From positions 1 through 41,177 of the forward strand of contig CAMQTJ010000013.1 of assembly GCA_947037125.1 (NCBI GenBank): DNA of 41,177 bases. Reading direction: 5' to 3'. The stretch is from an uncultured Holdemania sp. Its GTDB lineage: Bacteria > Bacillota_I > Bacilli_A > Erysipelotrichales > Erysipelotrichaceae. The position numbers were made by a program, and so were the translations under genes. Positions 1 to 7,353 of this stretch are shown piece after piece; positions within the stretch are counted from its first letter, which is position 1; every line of letters starts with the position of its first letter. A model generated the notes under the pieces. The model did no database searches. It was not told the origin of the DNA and saw nothing but the letters and a program-made list of their open reading frames with translations.

Positions 1-55
1 TCTTTTAATACCTTAGGTGTAAATGTAATATCAAAACTTTCACCGTAGGTAATAT
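1..55. repeat. 55-bp direct repeat, copy A, inside the surface-protein gene
   Basis: Identical base for base to 829-883. The 828-bp spacing equals 276 codons, so the repeat is in frame. It encodes the segment ending FTPKVLK and marks the seam of a large tandem protein module. Confidence 0.85.
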
Positions 56-3000
56 TAGTATTAATTATAGTTGGTGCTGTTACTTCACTATTTTGTTTAG
101 AAATTGTAAAGTCTTCAGTAACATTTCCACTATAATTTCCTTTAGCTGTTATCGTTGCGGTAGCTTGACCTACATCAATGTTATTTGCATAAGTGACATC
201 ATAATCTGTGTTATTAATTATACTTGGTTTGCCATCAATTACCTCAATAGATGGTTTGATTTCATTACCAGTATATTTTTGATCCTTTATTACACCTATC
301 ATTGTATCTGAGAGTGGTTTTTTTGTTATTGATACATCGCCACTTACACCACTATTTTCAAGGATGTAGTAGTTTTTATCTTTACCATCTAAAGTAGCAC
401 TTGTAGCTGTAAATGCAGGCGTTCCTACATTTGCATTAACCGATGTACCATTAGCTTGTGCAGTCAATATGTCTTCACCAACTATATTTGTTATTGTAAG
501 ACTTACATCTGTAAAGTTATTGTTACCATCATACTCTTTTGTTGTATCTGCATTTACTGTTGCATTAAGTACTTTTTTATTTAGTACAGCTTTTATTGTA
601 CCTGTACTTGCATTTAAGTTATCATCCCCACCCCATTTGATTGTGAATGTTTGTTCTGTGCCATCAAATGCTGTTGCAGGGATATTTTTATCTGCTGTGT
701 TTACTGTGAATGCCACTTTTGTATTTACATCCACATTATTTTGTGTTGCAAGCACTATATTTCCATAATATAGTTGTGCTGTTTTAGTAGCAGGTTCTTC
801 TCTAATCAATCTTGATAACATTGGCTGCTCTTTTAATACCTTAGGTGTAAATGTAATATCAAAACTTTCACCGTAGGTAATATCATGCTCACTTATTTGT
901 GGTGTAGTTATTATACTGTCTTCTTTTATGATACTAAAGTTTTTAGTCACTGTCCCACTATAATTGCCAGCATCTGCTGCCGTGATAGTTGCTATTGCCG
1001 TATTTGTTCCTACATTTTTATTATTTGAATAAGAAACTGTGTAATCAATTTCTTCAATAATACTGGGCAAACCATCTGTTACACTTATTGTTGGTTTTAT
1101 CTGATTGCCTGTATATATTTGATCTGAAATACTAGCAATCATTGTACTTTCAAGTGGTTTTTTTACGATAGTCACACTTACATCAATTTGTGCTACAACA
1201 CTATTTTCATCTTTTACATTAATGACTTCATTATATGTCCCAACACCAAGTCTCGCTTTTGGTGTAATTGTAAAGGTTGCACTTTCATCTTCTGCCAATT
1301 TAGTTTTACTAAAATCACTAACAATAAAATTTGTTGATGTAGGTTGTGCCAAATTCACATCAATAGTAAATGTATTTTTTAATTTAATTGTCTTTGTGGC
1401 AGTATCTGCTCCATATTGTACGCTACCAAAATTATAAATTAATGGATCTGTTTCAATTCCAAAACGCAAGTCAGTAGCACCCAATTTACCTTTAATAGCA
1501 TTATAATTGTCTTTATGCTCTTGTGTAGCCATGATAATCTCACCGCTATCATTTGTTATATAAATATTTTTAATTTGAGGTGTATATTTAAAAGCATCCG
1601 CATCGATAGTTGATTGTAAATTTTGTGGCATAATTAGTGTTTCTAAAAACACACAATTACTAAAAGCACGCATTCCAATAATTGTTACAGAACTTGGTAT
1701 CTCAATTGAGGTTATAACAGCATAATAAAATGCATATACACCAATTGTTTCAAGTTTTGAATTTGCTTCAAATGTCACAGTTTTAAGTTTAGAACACGAA
1801 TTAAATGCATTATTTCCAATACTTGTTACAGAACTTGGTATCTCAATTGAGGTTATACCAGCATAAGAAAATGCAGATTCACCAATTGTTTCAAGTTTTG
1901 AATTTGCTTCAAATGTCACAGTTTTAAGTTTAGAACACGAATTAAATGCATTATTTCCAATACTTGTTACAGAACTTGGTATCTCAATTGAAGTTATATC
2001 AGTAGAATAAAATGCCTTTTCACCAATTGTCACAAGATTTGAATTATCTTCAAATGTCATATTTGTAAGTTGTCCGCACCCATAAAATGCATTATTTCCA
2101 ATACTTGTTACAGAACTTGGTATCTCAATTGAAGTTATATTAGTAAAATAAAATGCCTTTTCACCAATTGTCTCAAGACTTGAATTTTCTTCAAATGTCA
2201 CAGTTTTAAGTTTATTACAGAAAGAAAATACTTTCGCTTCAATACTTGTTACATCTTTTCCAAAATGCACAGATGTCGCATCACTTTTATTTGGACTACT
2301 ACTATTAATCCAATTATCCATACCAGCTTGTGTTTCGATGGTTAATTTCTTTGTTTCATTATCATAATTCCACCCTGGAGTTATTACATTAGATGTGATT
2401 GGTTGTTCAACTTTTTTAGAAAATGTATTTACTGTGATGGTTGGTATAATTACATTTTCTTCTAATATGTACTCTTCACTAAGTTTTGCATTATAGATAT
2501 ATAAAGCATCATTAAACGTGTATAAATCTGTTGTTGCTTCTAAAAAAATACTGTCAGTCGACCATGTTACTGGTATGATTTTTATATCTTCTCCTATTAA
2601 CATTTCAAGTTCACTTGGAAATTGCGCAGTTATCTCACTTACTAGAGTTCCAACTTCATATTGCTGGATTAAAACATTTTCATCCATTGCTACTATTCCA
2701 GTGATCACATTATCTATTACAGGTTGTGTTATATCATCATTCTGTATACTATCTTCTTCTTTATTTTCATTTTCTGTTTGTTGATTAACTATTATTTCTT
2801 CAACAGGTTTTACAATTGAATCATCTTCATTTACATTTATTGATTCTTGTACAACATTACATTCACCCTCATGTCCATGAAAAAAAGTACAGTTTTCATT
2901 AACTATACAAATTTCATTTTCATCCATATCTTCAGTAGTAATTTGTTGAGTATCTACAACCTCATTATTTTCTTGACTATTATTAACAGCAAATATTGGT

Positions 3001-3068
3001 ATATTCATATTCACTATCAAACAAATAATTAATAAAATTACAGACATCTTTTTTATTTTATTAAACAT
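1..3068 (-). CDS. Giant secreted BspA-type LRR / Ig-like surface protein, C-terminus beyond window
   Basis: About 1,022 codons are visible and the reading frame is still open at base 1. It starts at an ATG (3066-3068) preceded by GGGGTG. Residues 1-28 form a signal peptide (basic start, hydrophobic stretch, IPIFA). Residues 60-70 contain C-x3-H-x-H-x3-C. A linker rich in acidic residues and Asn follows. From about residue 255 to 480 come LRR_5 (BspA/TpLRR) units with the signature IPSSVTSIGNNAF. Beyond about residue 530 lie an anchor-like beta domain and repeated Ig-like units (DQxYTGNxIKP, then NYSGxVT) alternating with YDG/MBG-like units (KEYDGNNNF). The family consists of exported adhesins that bind host or cell surfaces. 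No cell-wall anchor is visible because the end is missing. The gene lies downstream of a PAS-LytTR regulator gene with a candidate operator between them. Architecture is confident; ligand and anchoring are unknown. Confidence 0.9.
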   Translation of the reverse strand, partial: MFNKIKKMSVILLIICLIVNMNIPIFAVNNSQENNEVVDTQQITTEDMDENEICIVNENCTFFHGHEGECNVVQESINVNEDDSIVKPVEEIIVNQQTENENKEEDSIQNDDITQPVIDNVITGIVAMDENVLIQQYEVGTLVSEITAQFPSELEMLIGEDIKIIPVTWSTDSIFLEATTDLYTFNDALYIYNAKLSEEYILEENVIIPTITVNTFSKKVEQPITSNVITPGWNYDNETKKLTIETQAGMDNWINSSSPNKSDATSVHFGKDVTSIEAKVFSFCNKLKTVTFEENSSLETIGEKAFYFTNITSIEIPSSVTSIGNNAFYGCGQLTNMTFEDNSNLVTIGEKAFYSTDITSIEIPSSVTSIGNNAFNSCSKLKTVTFEANSKLETIGESAFSYAGITSIEIPSSVTSIGNNAFNSCSKLKTVTFEANSKLETIGVYAFYYAVITSIEIPSSVTIIGMRAFSNCVFLETLIMPQNLQSTIDADAFKYTPQIKNIYITNDSGEIIMATQEHKDNYNAIKGKLGATDLRFGIETDPLIYNFGSVQYGADTATKTIKLKNTFTIDVNLAQPTSTNFIVSDFSKTKLAEDESATFTITPKARLGVGTYNEVINVKDENSVVAQIDVSVTIVKKPLESTMIASISDQIYTGNQIKPTISVTDGLPSIIEEIDYTVSYSNNKNVGTNTAIATITAADAGNYSGTVTKNFSIIKEDSIITTPQISEHDITYGESFDITFTPKVLKEQPMLSRLIREEPATKTAQLYYGNIVLATQNNVDVNTKVAFTVNTADKNIPATAFDGTEQTFTIKWGGDDNLNASTGTIKAVLNKKVLNATVNADTTKEYDGNNNFTDVSLTITNIVGEDILTAQANGTSVNANVGTPAFTATSATLDGKDKNYYILENSGVSGDVSITKKPLSDTMIGVIKDQKYTGNEIKPSIEVIDGKPSIINNTDYDVTYANNIDVGQATATITAKGNYSGNVTEDFTISKQNSEVTAPTIINTNITYGESFDITFTPKVLK
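829..883. repeat. 55-bp direct repeat, copy B, inside the surface-protein gene
   Basis: Second copy of the sequence at 1-55. Flanking Ig-like units are similar but not identical (start PLSDTMI near base 320 and PLESTMI near base 1160). Only this block is perfectly conserved, suggesting recent duplication or gene conversion. Confidence 0.85.
1687..2250 (-). repeat. Four tandem 141-bp LRR_5 units
   Basis: The block beginning acagaacttggtatctcaat recurs at 1687, 1828, 1969 and 2110, an exact 141-bp (47-codon) period. The copies at 1687 and 1828 differ at only a few bases over the whole unit. Each unit encodes one ITSIEIPSSVTSIG plus one LKTVTFE LRR-type segment. Copy-number change by recombination would keep the frame. 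Confidence 0.9.
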
Positions 3069-3108
3069 AATATTCACCCCGTATTATAATAATATAACTT
3101 TCATTAAG

Positions 3109-3137
3109 ATAATATCATTGTATATTAGATAATTCAA
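3109..3137 (-). promoter_or_regulatory. Predicted sigma-A promoter of the surface-protein gene
   Basis: On the minus strand: -35 TTGAAT (3132-3137), 17-bp spacer, -10 TATTAT (3109-3114), about 40 bp before the ATG. The direct repeat at 3143-3182 begins five bases upstream of the -35 box, an activator-like position. Confidence 0.65.
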
Positions 3138-3142
3138 TGGAT

Positions 3143-3182
3143 GTGGGACTATTAGCATAAAAGTGGGACAATAAGCACAATT
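3143..3182. promoter_or_regulatory. 20-bp imperfect tandem direct repeat, candidate LytTR operator
   Basis: Two consecutive units, each beginning gtgggac and continuing with an A/T-rich stretch containing 'agca', start at 3143 and 3163 and agree at 15 of 20 positions. LytTR proteins bind pairs of short direct repeats about two helical turns apart. The site lies between a LytTR gene and the surface-protein promoter. Binding is an inference. Confidence 0.5.
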
Positions 3183-3229
3183 AGGATATAAAAACATTTA
3201 TTTTAGTCAAAAAAATTATATTATTATAA

Positions 3230-3973
3230 TCATTTATTAAGATTATAATTAACAAAAATATTCTTTATTTTTTTATAATCTCTCTTTTTAATTAACACAG
3301 TTTTAATACCATCCATTATAAAATTATGACCCTGATCATTGAATTGTGCATAATCCATATTAATGATATAACTTTGATAACACCTAAGAAAATTATTTTC
3401 ACTTTTCAAAAATTGTTCAACTGAATTCATAGTACCATAACCATCAATCAACTTACCTTGTATAAGATGATAAAAAAGCTTATTTCTTTTACTTTCAACA
3501 TACAAAATATTATTTAATAAAACTTCACATTTCAAAATACCCCTTGAATTGTATATTTGTATCGTATTTTTTTTACTAATAGCTTCTATTGTATTATTTT
3601 GTGATTTTGGATCATAATGAGGTACATCAGAAGCATCACGAATATATGCAATTAAGTACTCAACTCCTTTAGAAACTACTATTTTCGAATTAATTTCAGT
3701 ACGAATAAGTGTTCCATCTTTTTTAATTATCATCCTAACAATATACTCATTAGAAAATAAATCATCTTCCTTATACTCATCTTGTAGATAATATTTCTCT
3801 TCATCAGGTACAAAATCACTTATATTAAGCTTTGTGATTTCTTCAATAGTATAACCCAACATATGCGCTCCAGCATGATTTGCCATAAGTATATCGCCTT
3901 TTAAGTTTTCAATGAATACTCCATCAATTGAAAGATTTAATACATCTAATACAGCGCTATCAAAAACATCCAT
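3230..3973 (-). CDS. PAS-LytTR transcriptional regulator
   Basis: 247 residues. I chose the ATG at 3971-3973 because GGGGG lies nine bases upstream; an ATG six codons earlier has no ribosome site. The N-terminal half reads as a PAS domain (GVFIENLKGDILMANHAG, then HMLGYTIEEI, IKKDGTLIR and a closing strand). The C-terminal about 100 residues form a LytTR DNA-binding domain (ILYVESKRNKLFYH, FLRCYQSYIINM). It has no receiver domain or histidine kinase, so it is a one-component regulator whose PAS domain probably senses a small ligand or redox state in the cytosol. It ends in TGA 161 bp before the surface-protein gene on the same strand. I infer that it controls that gene through the direct repeats between them. 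Confidence 0.85.
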   Translation of the reverse strand: MDVFDSAVLDVLNLSIDGVFIENLKGDILMANHAGAHMLGYTIEEITKLNISDFVPDEEKYYLQDEYKEDDLFSNEYIVRMIIKKDGTLIRTEINSKIVVSKGVEYLIAYIRDASDVPHYDPKSQNNTIEAISKKNTIQIYNSRGILKCEVLLNNILYVESKRNKLFYHLIQGKLIDGYGTMNSVEQFLKSENNFLRCYQSYIINMDYAQFNDQGHNFIMDGIKTVLIKKRDYKKIKNIFVNYNLNK

Positions 3974-4015
3974 ATTTACTATCCCCCGCATATTCTTTAA
4001 AAATTACATAACTAA

Positions 4016-4045
4016 ATTATACTATAAAAATCAATAATACATCAA
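4016..4045 (-). promoter_or_regulatory. Predicted promoter of the PAS-LytTR gene
   Basis: On the minus strand: TTGATG (4040-4045), 18-bp spacer, TATAAT (4016-4021), about 43 bp before the chosen ATG. Confidence 0.55.
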
Positions 4046-4094
4046 CTATCATTTCATCTTTTCTTTATTAAGATTTATATTATACTTTTATCAT

Positions 4095-4123
4095 AAAAAA
4101 AACTTCTTAATTAAAAGAAGTTT
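4095..4123 (-). terminator. Rho-independent terminator after the small-protein gene
   Basis: Stem AAACTTC / GAAGTTT (plus-strand 4100-4106 and 4117-4123) followed on the minus strand by a run of T. It overlaps the stop codon of the 52-residue gene and separates it from the LytTR gene. Confidence 0.75.
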
Positions 4124-4280
4124 AAATTATTGTTTTCTCTTCAGTTTTTATATTTACTATAAAAACTATACTACCTTCTACATGAATATTTACTTCATCG
4201 ATTGACAAATTATGACTATTTAAATAATCATTTATTTTACGTTGAGCAATTTCATTTAGTTTACTTATTTCTACTAACAT
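4122..4280 (-). CDS. Small 52-residue protein of unknown function
   Basis: The ATG at 4278-4280 has AAGGTGG eight bases upstream and the frame ends in TAA at 4122-4124. The product begins MLVEISKLNEIAQRKIND and ends IVNIKTEEKTII. It has no Cys, no signal peptide and no membrane segment; the pattern suggests a helix followed by beta strands. It has its own promoter-like sequence (4299-4326) and a terminator, which supports a real gene. I recognise no family. It lies between the cyclophilin and LytTR genes on the same strand. A small cytosolic regulatory or structural protein is possible, but nothing indicates a role. Confidence 0.6.
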   Translation of the reverse strand: MLVEISKLNEIAQRKINDYLNSHNLSIDEVNIHVEGSIVFIVNIKTEEKTII

Positions 4281-4298
4281 ATTAACACCACCTTACTT

Positions 4299-4326
4299 AT
4301 AGTATCATAATTTAGTATTTTATCAA
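4299..4326 (-). promoter_or_regulatory. Predicted promoter of the small-protein gene
   Basis: On the minus strand: TTGATA (4321-4326), 16-bp spacer, TACTAT (4299-4304), about 18 bp before the ATG. Confidence 0.45.
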
Positions 4327-4342
4327 TTGTTAATAAATGTAA

Positions 4343-4780
4343 TTACTTATTAATAACAACTGATGTCATAACATCACCATTTCTCATTTTTAATGCTGCT
4401 TGTACATTACTTGTAATTTTACCAAATACTGTATGAACACCATCTAAATGAGGTTGTGGTTCATGAACGATAAAGAATTGGCAACAACCAGTATTTTTTC
4501 CAGCGTGAGCCATTGATAATGAACCTTGTACATGTTTGTGTGGGTTATTAGCTGTTTCACACTTAATAGTGTAACCAAGTCCTCCAGTACCGTTACCATT
4601 AGGACAACCACCTTGTGATACAAAATGTGCAATTACACGGTGAAATGTTTTATTATCATAATACTTTTCTTCAATTAATTTAACAAAATTCGCAACTGTT
4701 ACAGGTGCTTCATCTGGGTATAATTCAAACTCCATTACTTCACTATTAGCCATTGTGATACTACCTTTTATAATACTCAT
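4343..4780 (-). CDS. Cyclophilin-type peptidyl-prolyl cis-trans isomerase
   Basis: 145 residues, a usual size for compact bacterial cytosolic cyclophilins. The ATG at 4778-4780 is chosen because GGAGG lies eight bases upstream; the longer frame adds twelve residues with no ribosome site. Active-site segments are clear: KTFHRVIAHFVSQGG (catalytic Arg, Phe and Gln), GTGGLGYTIKCE, LSMAHAG, QFFIVHEPQPHLDGVHTVFGKI. The usual NGSQFFI appears as TGCCQFFI, with two adjacent Cys, which is uncommon. There is no signal peptide, so it acts in the cytosol in proline isomerisation and folding. It is transcribed divergently from rlmA. Confidence 0.93.
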   Translation of the reverse strand: MSIIKGSITMANSEVMEFELYPDEAPVTVANFVKLIEEKYYDNKTFHRVIAHFVSQGGCPNGNGTGGLGYTIKCETANNPHKHVQGSLSMAHAGKNTGCCQFFIVHEPQPHLDGVHTVFGKITSNVQAALKMRNGDVMTSVVINK

Positions 4781-4876
4781 ATTTATGTTCCTCCATCTAA
4801 CTCTATTATTATACAATTATATTTGAAAAATATCATCACTTTTATGATACAATTTAAATATAGACGGAGAATTATT

Positions 4877-5665
4877 ATGAAATTGAAATGTCCAAAGTGT
4901 TCAAATGAATTAAATCATATTGATTCAACTTATAAATGCAACAATAATCACTGCTATGATTTAGGAAAAAGTAAGTATTTAAACCTTTATTTATCTAATA
5001 CTAAAGATCATGGTGATAATAAAGAAATGGTAAAAGCTAGAGCAAATTTTTTAAATCAAACCTATTATTTGAATTTAGCTAATAAAATAAATGAAATAAT
5101 TAAAAGTAAAGAAATTACTAATCTTGTCGATTTTGCTTGTGGTACAGGTTATTATACAAATATATTTAAAAATACTAATAATTTTGAAGTGTATGGTTTA
5201 GATATTTCTAAAGAAGCAATTATCTATGCAAGTAAATCAAATAAATTAGTCAATTATATAGTTGCATCAACTTTTGATAGTTGCTTTTATGATAATAGTG
5301 TTGATTGTATTACTAATATTTTTGCACCTATTAAGCTTGATGAAGTTAATAGAATCTTAAAAAAAGATAAATATTTCATTTTTGTATCACCTAACCCTAA
5401 TCATTTACTACAATTAAAACAAGCAGTTTATGATAATGTCTATTTAAATGAAGTTACTACATTAGTACATGATAATTTAGAATTAGTAGAAAGTCATGAT
5501 TTAAACTATCAAATAAGTATTGATAACAACCAAGGCATTAAAGATTTATTTTTAATGACACCTTATTATTATAAAACATCAATTAGTGATATGGCTAAAC
5601 TTGGTAAGTTAGAAAATCTTACTACTACCATTGATTTTCATATTCAAGTATTCAAAAAAAAGTAA
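4877..5665 (+). CDS. rlmA: 23S rRNA (guanine-N1)-methyltransferase, RlmA family
   Basis: 262 residues. The ATG at 4877 follows GGAG; the upstream in-frame ATG at 4823 lacks a ribosome site. The N-terminus is the RlmA zinc finger: C5-x2-C8, then C21 and H25/C26, followed by the typical DLGKSKYLNLY. KARANFLNQTYY matches the family's linker. The S-adenosylmethionine motif VDFACGTGYYT and the acidic GLDIS follow, then FAPIKLDEVNRILKKDKYFI and a P-x-P-NHL stretch shared by RlmA(I)/RlmA(II). The family methylates G745 or G748 in helix 35 of 23S rRNA; the second can affect macrolide binding. Which base is modified cannot be told by eye. A weak promoter (TTGAAA 4823-4828, 19-bp spacer, TACAAT 4848-4853) precedes it. 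Confidence 0.85.
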   Translation: MKLKCPKCSNELNHIDSTYKCNNNHCYDLGKSKYLNLYLSNTKDHGDNKEMVKARANFLNQTYYLNLANKINEIIKSKEITNLVDFACGTGYYTNIFKNTNNFEVYGLDISKEAIIYASKSNKLVNYIVASTFDSCFYDNSVDCITNIFAPIKLDEVNRILKKDKYFIFVSPNPNHLLQLKQAVYDNVYLNEVTTLVHDNLELVESHDLNYQISIDNNQGIKDLFLMTPYYYKTSISDMAKLGKLENLTTTIDFHIQVFKKK

Positions 5666-5670
5666 TCTTC

Positions 5671-5700
5671 TTGAAACTTTGATTAATAATGGCATATAAT
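5671..5700 (+). promoter_or_regulatory. Predicted promoter of the flavin-reductase-like gene
   Basis: TTGAAA (5671-5676), 18-bp spacer, TATAAT (5695-5700). The predicted start near 5706-5707 would put the AAGGAG at 5708 at the very 5' end of the transcript. Confidence 0.65.
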
Positions 5701-5707
5701 AACAAAT

Positions 5708-5751
5708 AAGGAGAAGTACGGAATAATTACTAATCGTACAAATATAAAATG
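5708..5751 (+). promoter_or_regulatory. Distant ribosome site joined to the start codon across a small hairpin
   Basis: AAGGAG (5708-5713) is 35 bases from the ATG (5749), too far for normal initiation. Between them GTACG (5716-5720) and CGTAC (5735-5739) can pair. Folding this 24-base element out leaves about 11 bases between ribosome site and start. No alternative in-frame start exists downstream of the in-frame TAA at 5731. Confidence 0.4.
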
Positions 5752-6246
5752 TTTAAAGAAATCGATGTTGAAAAATTAAATATAAATTTAGTTGATATGA
5801 TCAAAAATAAATGGCCAATAATTACAGTTAATGGCAAAGATAAAGTTAATGCAATGACAGCAACATGGATGCAAATAGGTCATTTATGGAATAAGCATGT
5901 TATGACAATCTATGTACGACCTCAAAGATTTACACACACATGTATTCAAGATCAAGATTTATTTTCAGTTGCAATATTTAATGAAGAACATATGCCTAAT
6001 TTAAAATATTTAGGTACAATTTCAGGTTTTAGTGAAGATAAATTAAAACATTGTAATTATACAACTTCATCATATCTTAATACCCCATATATTAATGAAG
6101 CAAATACTGTGTTCATTTGTAAGAAATTATACGTTGATGAAGTTGATCCAAATAAATTTGTAGGTGATGATGATAAAAATTATCCACACAAAGATTATCA
6201 TCAGGTAATTACTGCACAAATTTTAAAAGTACTAGTCAAACAATAA
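5749..6246 (+). CDS. Flavin reductase-like / FMN-binding split-barrel protein
   Basis: 165 residues, typical of the flavin-reductase-like (DIM6/NTAB) family. Visible features are the beta-strand start PIITVNGKDKVNAMTATWMQ, followed by the family's VRPQRFTHTCI region and later FSVAIFNEEHMPNLKYLGTISG. In this family the split barrel binds FMN and serves NAD(P)H-dependent flavin reduction or related redox work in the cytosol. No fusion domain or signal peptide is present. It is a single-gene unit with its own promoter and a terminator (6263-6296). The start is fixed by an upstream in-frame stop, but the ribosome site is unusually distant. Substrate unknown. Confidence 0.85.
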   Translation: MFKEIDVEKLNINLVDMIKNKWPIITVNGKDKVNAMTATWMQIGHLWNKHVMTIYVRPQRFTHTCIQDQDLFSVAIFNEEHMPNLKYLGTISGFSEDKLKHCNYTTSSYLNTPYINEANTVFICKKLYVDEVDPNKFVGDDDKNYPHKDYHQVITAQILKVLVKQ

Positions 6247-6262
6247 AATAGTTATAAGCATA

Positions 6263-6296
6263 AAATATCCCAATATATTACTTAGGATATTTTTTT
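6263..6296 (+). terminator. Rho-independent terminator
   Basis: Stem AAATATCC (6263-6270) / GGATATTT (6285-6292) with a T run to 6296, just after the flavin-reductase-like gene. Confidence 0.75.
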
Positions 6297-6326
6297 ATAT
6301 ATTGATAAATAAATCATAACTTTAAA

Positions 6327-6617
6327 TTATTTGTCACTTTTCATTATATCAATTAAACTTAACTGACCAATAGGTGGATTTGATAATCTTTTATGTTCAT
6401 TAATTGAGTATATTAAATCATTAACATCAGTAAAATATGACTTAACAAATTCATAATTTTTTACATACTTAAAGTTCAACTCAATTTTACAATAATCACT
6501 AGGTTTCATATTTTTCTTGCTTTGAAACTTTTTGAATTCAACATATTTATGCTCATTATATATTATAAGCATTTCTATTTTAGGTTCAGTTATTATACTT
6601 AATACGCTAATTTTATC
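6327..6617 (-). pseudogene. C-terminal remnant of the ATPase's partner gene
   Basis: The frame is open from the end of the ATPase remnant (6617) to TAA at 6327, about 96 codons with no start codon or ribosome site at its head. It begins DKISVLSIITEPKIEMLIIY and continues through KPSDYCKIEL and a hydrophilic end. The pattern resembles the C-terminal half of the small proteins encoded directly downstream of certain AAA ATPases in phage-defence-like pairs, but I cannot name the family. An internal ATG at 6572 gives an 81-residue frame with no ribosome site. Best read as a gene that lost its N-terminus by deletion together with its neighbour. Confidence 0.45.
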
Positions 6618-6618
6618 C

Positions 6619-6882
6619 TTATAAATATTGCTTAGAACAAACTTTTATTTTAAACGCTATATAAGATCGATATGATGGTGCCGTATTATCCAAATACCCA
6701 CTTTGAAACCATTCACTTTTATTTACATCGTTTCTTATTAAAATATTGTTTAAATTATCAACAACAATACCCCCAACATTTCTAGCAACATAAATGCTGT
6801 CATTACGTTCTAAACTATCAATAATTTCAATATAGTGAGTTGTAAATACAAAATTAGCTGGTGAAGTCGTTAAAGCTTTATA
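6619..6882 (-). pseudogene. C-terminal remnant of an AAA (COG1106-like) ATPase
   Basis: 87 sense codons open between an in-frame TAG and a TAA at 6619-6621, with no start. The translation carries FVFTTHYIEIIDSLERNDSI, then ILIRNDVNKSEWFQSGYLD, then APSYRSYIAF. The FTTH stretch is the sensor/H-loop region, and the 'RND-KSE-FQS' tail is typical of AAA15/OLD-like ATPases in defence cassettes. Walker A, Walker B and the whole N-terminus are gone. The remnant and the following partner keep their tandem order, pointing to decay in place by a large internal deletion. Confidence 0.6.
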
Positions 6883-6900
6883 CTACGTTGTATGCTGATT

Positions 6901-7353
6901 TTAATCATTGCTATCATCATTTAATTCTTCATCTAAAGCTTGCTGTCTTTTATTATTTAAGTGAAGCATTATTAAGCGTACCACAAATAAGATAACAACA
7001 AATGTTACAAAATATACTATTAAATAATTGATTTGTAACTTTTCACTCAAAAATACAAATACAATAACAGATATAACACCTGCTATAAGTGTAGTTATAA
7101 ATATCTTTGTTTTTCCATTATCATTTGTATCCCAAATATCAATTCCTTTTTTATAGTTAGCAATTATATTATATAATCCACACCCTAACATCAAGAAATA
7201 TTCGACTGCATATTGCGCAAAAGGTGCTTGCATTATAAATTGTTGAACAAAAGTTGATATAATTAATATAGTGACAAGCCAAGCATATCCTCTGCTCTGT
7301 ATTTTTCTTCTCTCAGATAAGATTCTTTCATCTTGAATTTTATTTTCTTTCAT
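6901..7353 (-). CDS. DUF6773-like small membrane protein
   Basis: 150 residues from the ATG at 7351-7353, seven bases after GGAGG. An ATG directly before it (7354-7356) is also possible and overlaps the TGA of the preceding gene. It begins MKENKIQDERILSERRKI, then has four predicted membrane helices and a charged C-terminal tail. The IQDER-RKI start and FVQQFIMQAPFAQYAVE agree with the DUF6773 family, which is usually encoded beside a small XRE regulator, as here. Function unknown; a membrane sensor or partner of the regulator is an inference. Confidence 0.7.
   Translation of the reverse strand: MKENKIQDERILSERRKIQSRGYAWLVTILIISTFVQQFIMQAPFAQYAVEYFLMLGCGLYNIIANYKKGIDIWDTNDNGKTKIFITTLIAGVISVIVFVFLSEKLQINYLIVYFVTFVVILFVVRLIMLHLNNKRQQALDEELNDDSND

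Noticed and set aside
93-3032. Several short plus-strand frames across 93-3032
   Set aside because: They are mirror frames of the large minus-strand surface-protein gene, without ribosome sites and with low-complexity Ile/Ser/Phe composition.
2847-3032. CRISPR array or tRNA genes anywhere in the window
   Set aside because: No regularly spaced repeat other than coding LRR units, and no cloverleaf-like sequence with TTC-type arms was recognised by eye.
4444-4632. A 62-codon minus-strand frame inside the cyclophilin gene
   Set aside because: It is fully contained in another frame of a clear gene and has no ribosome site.
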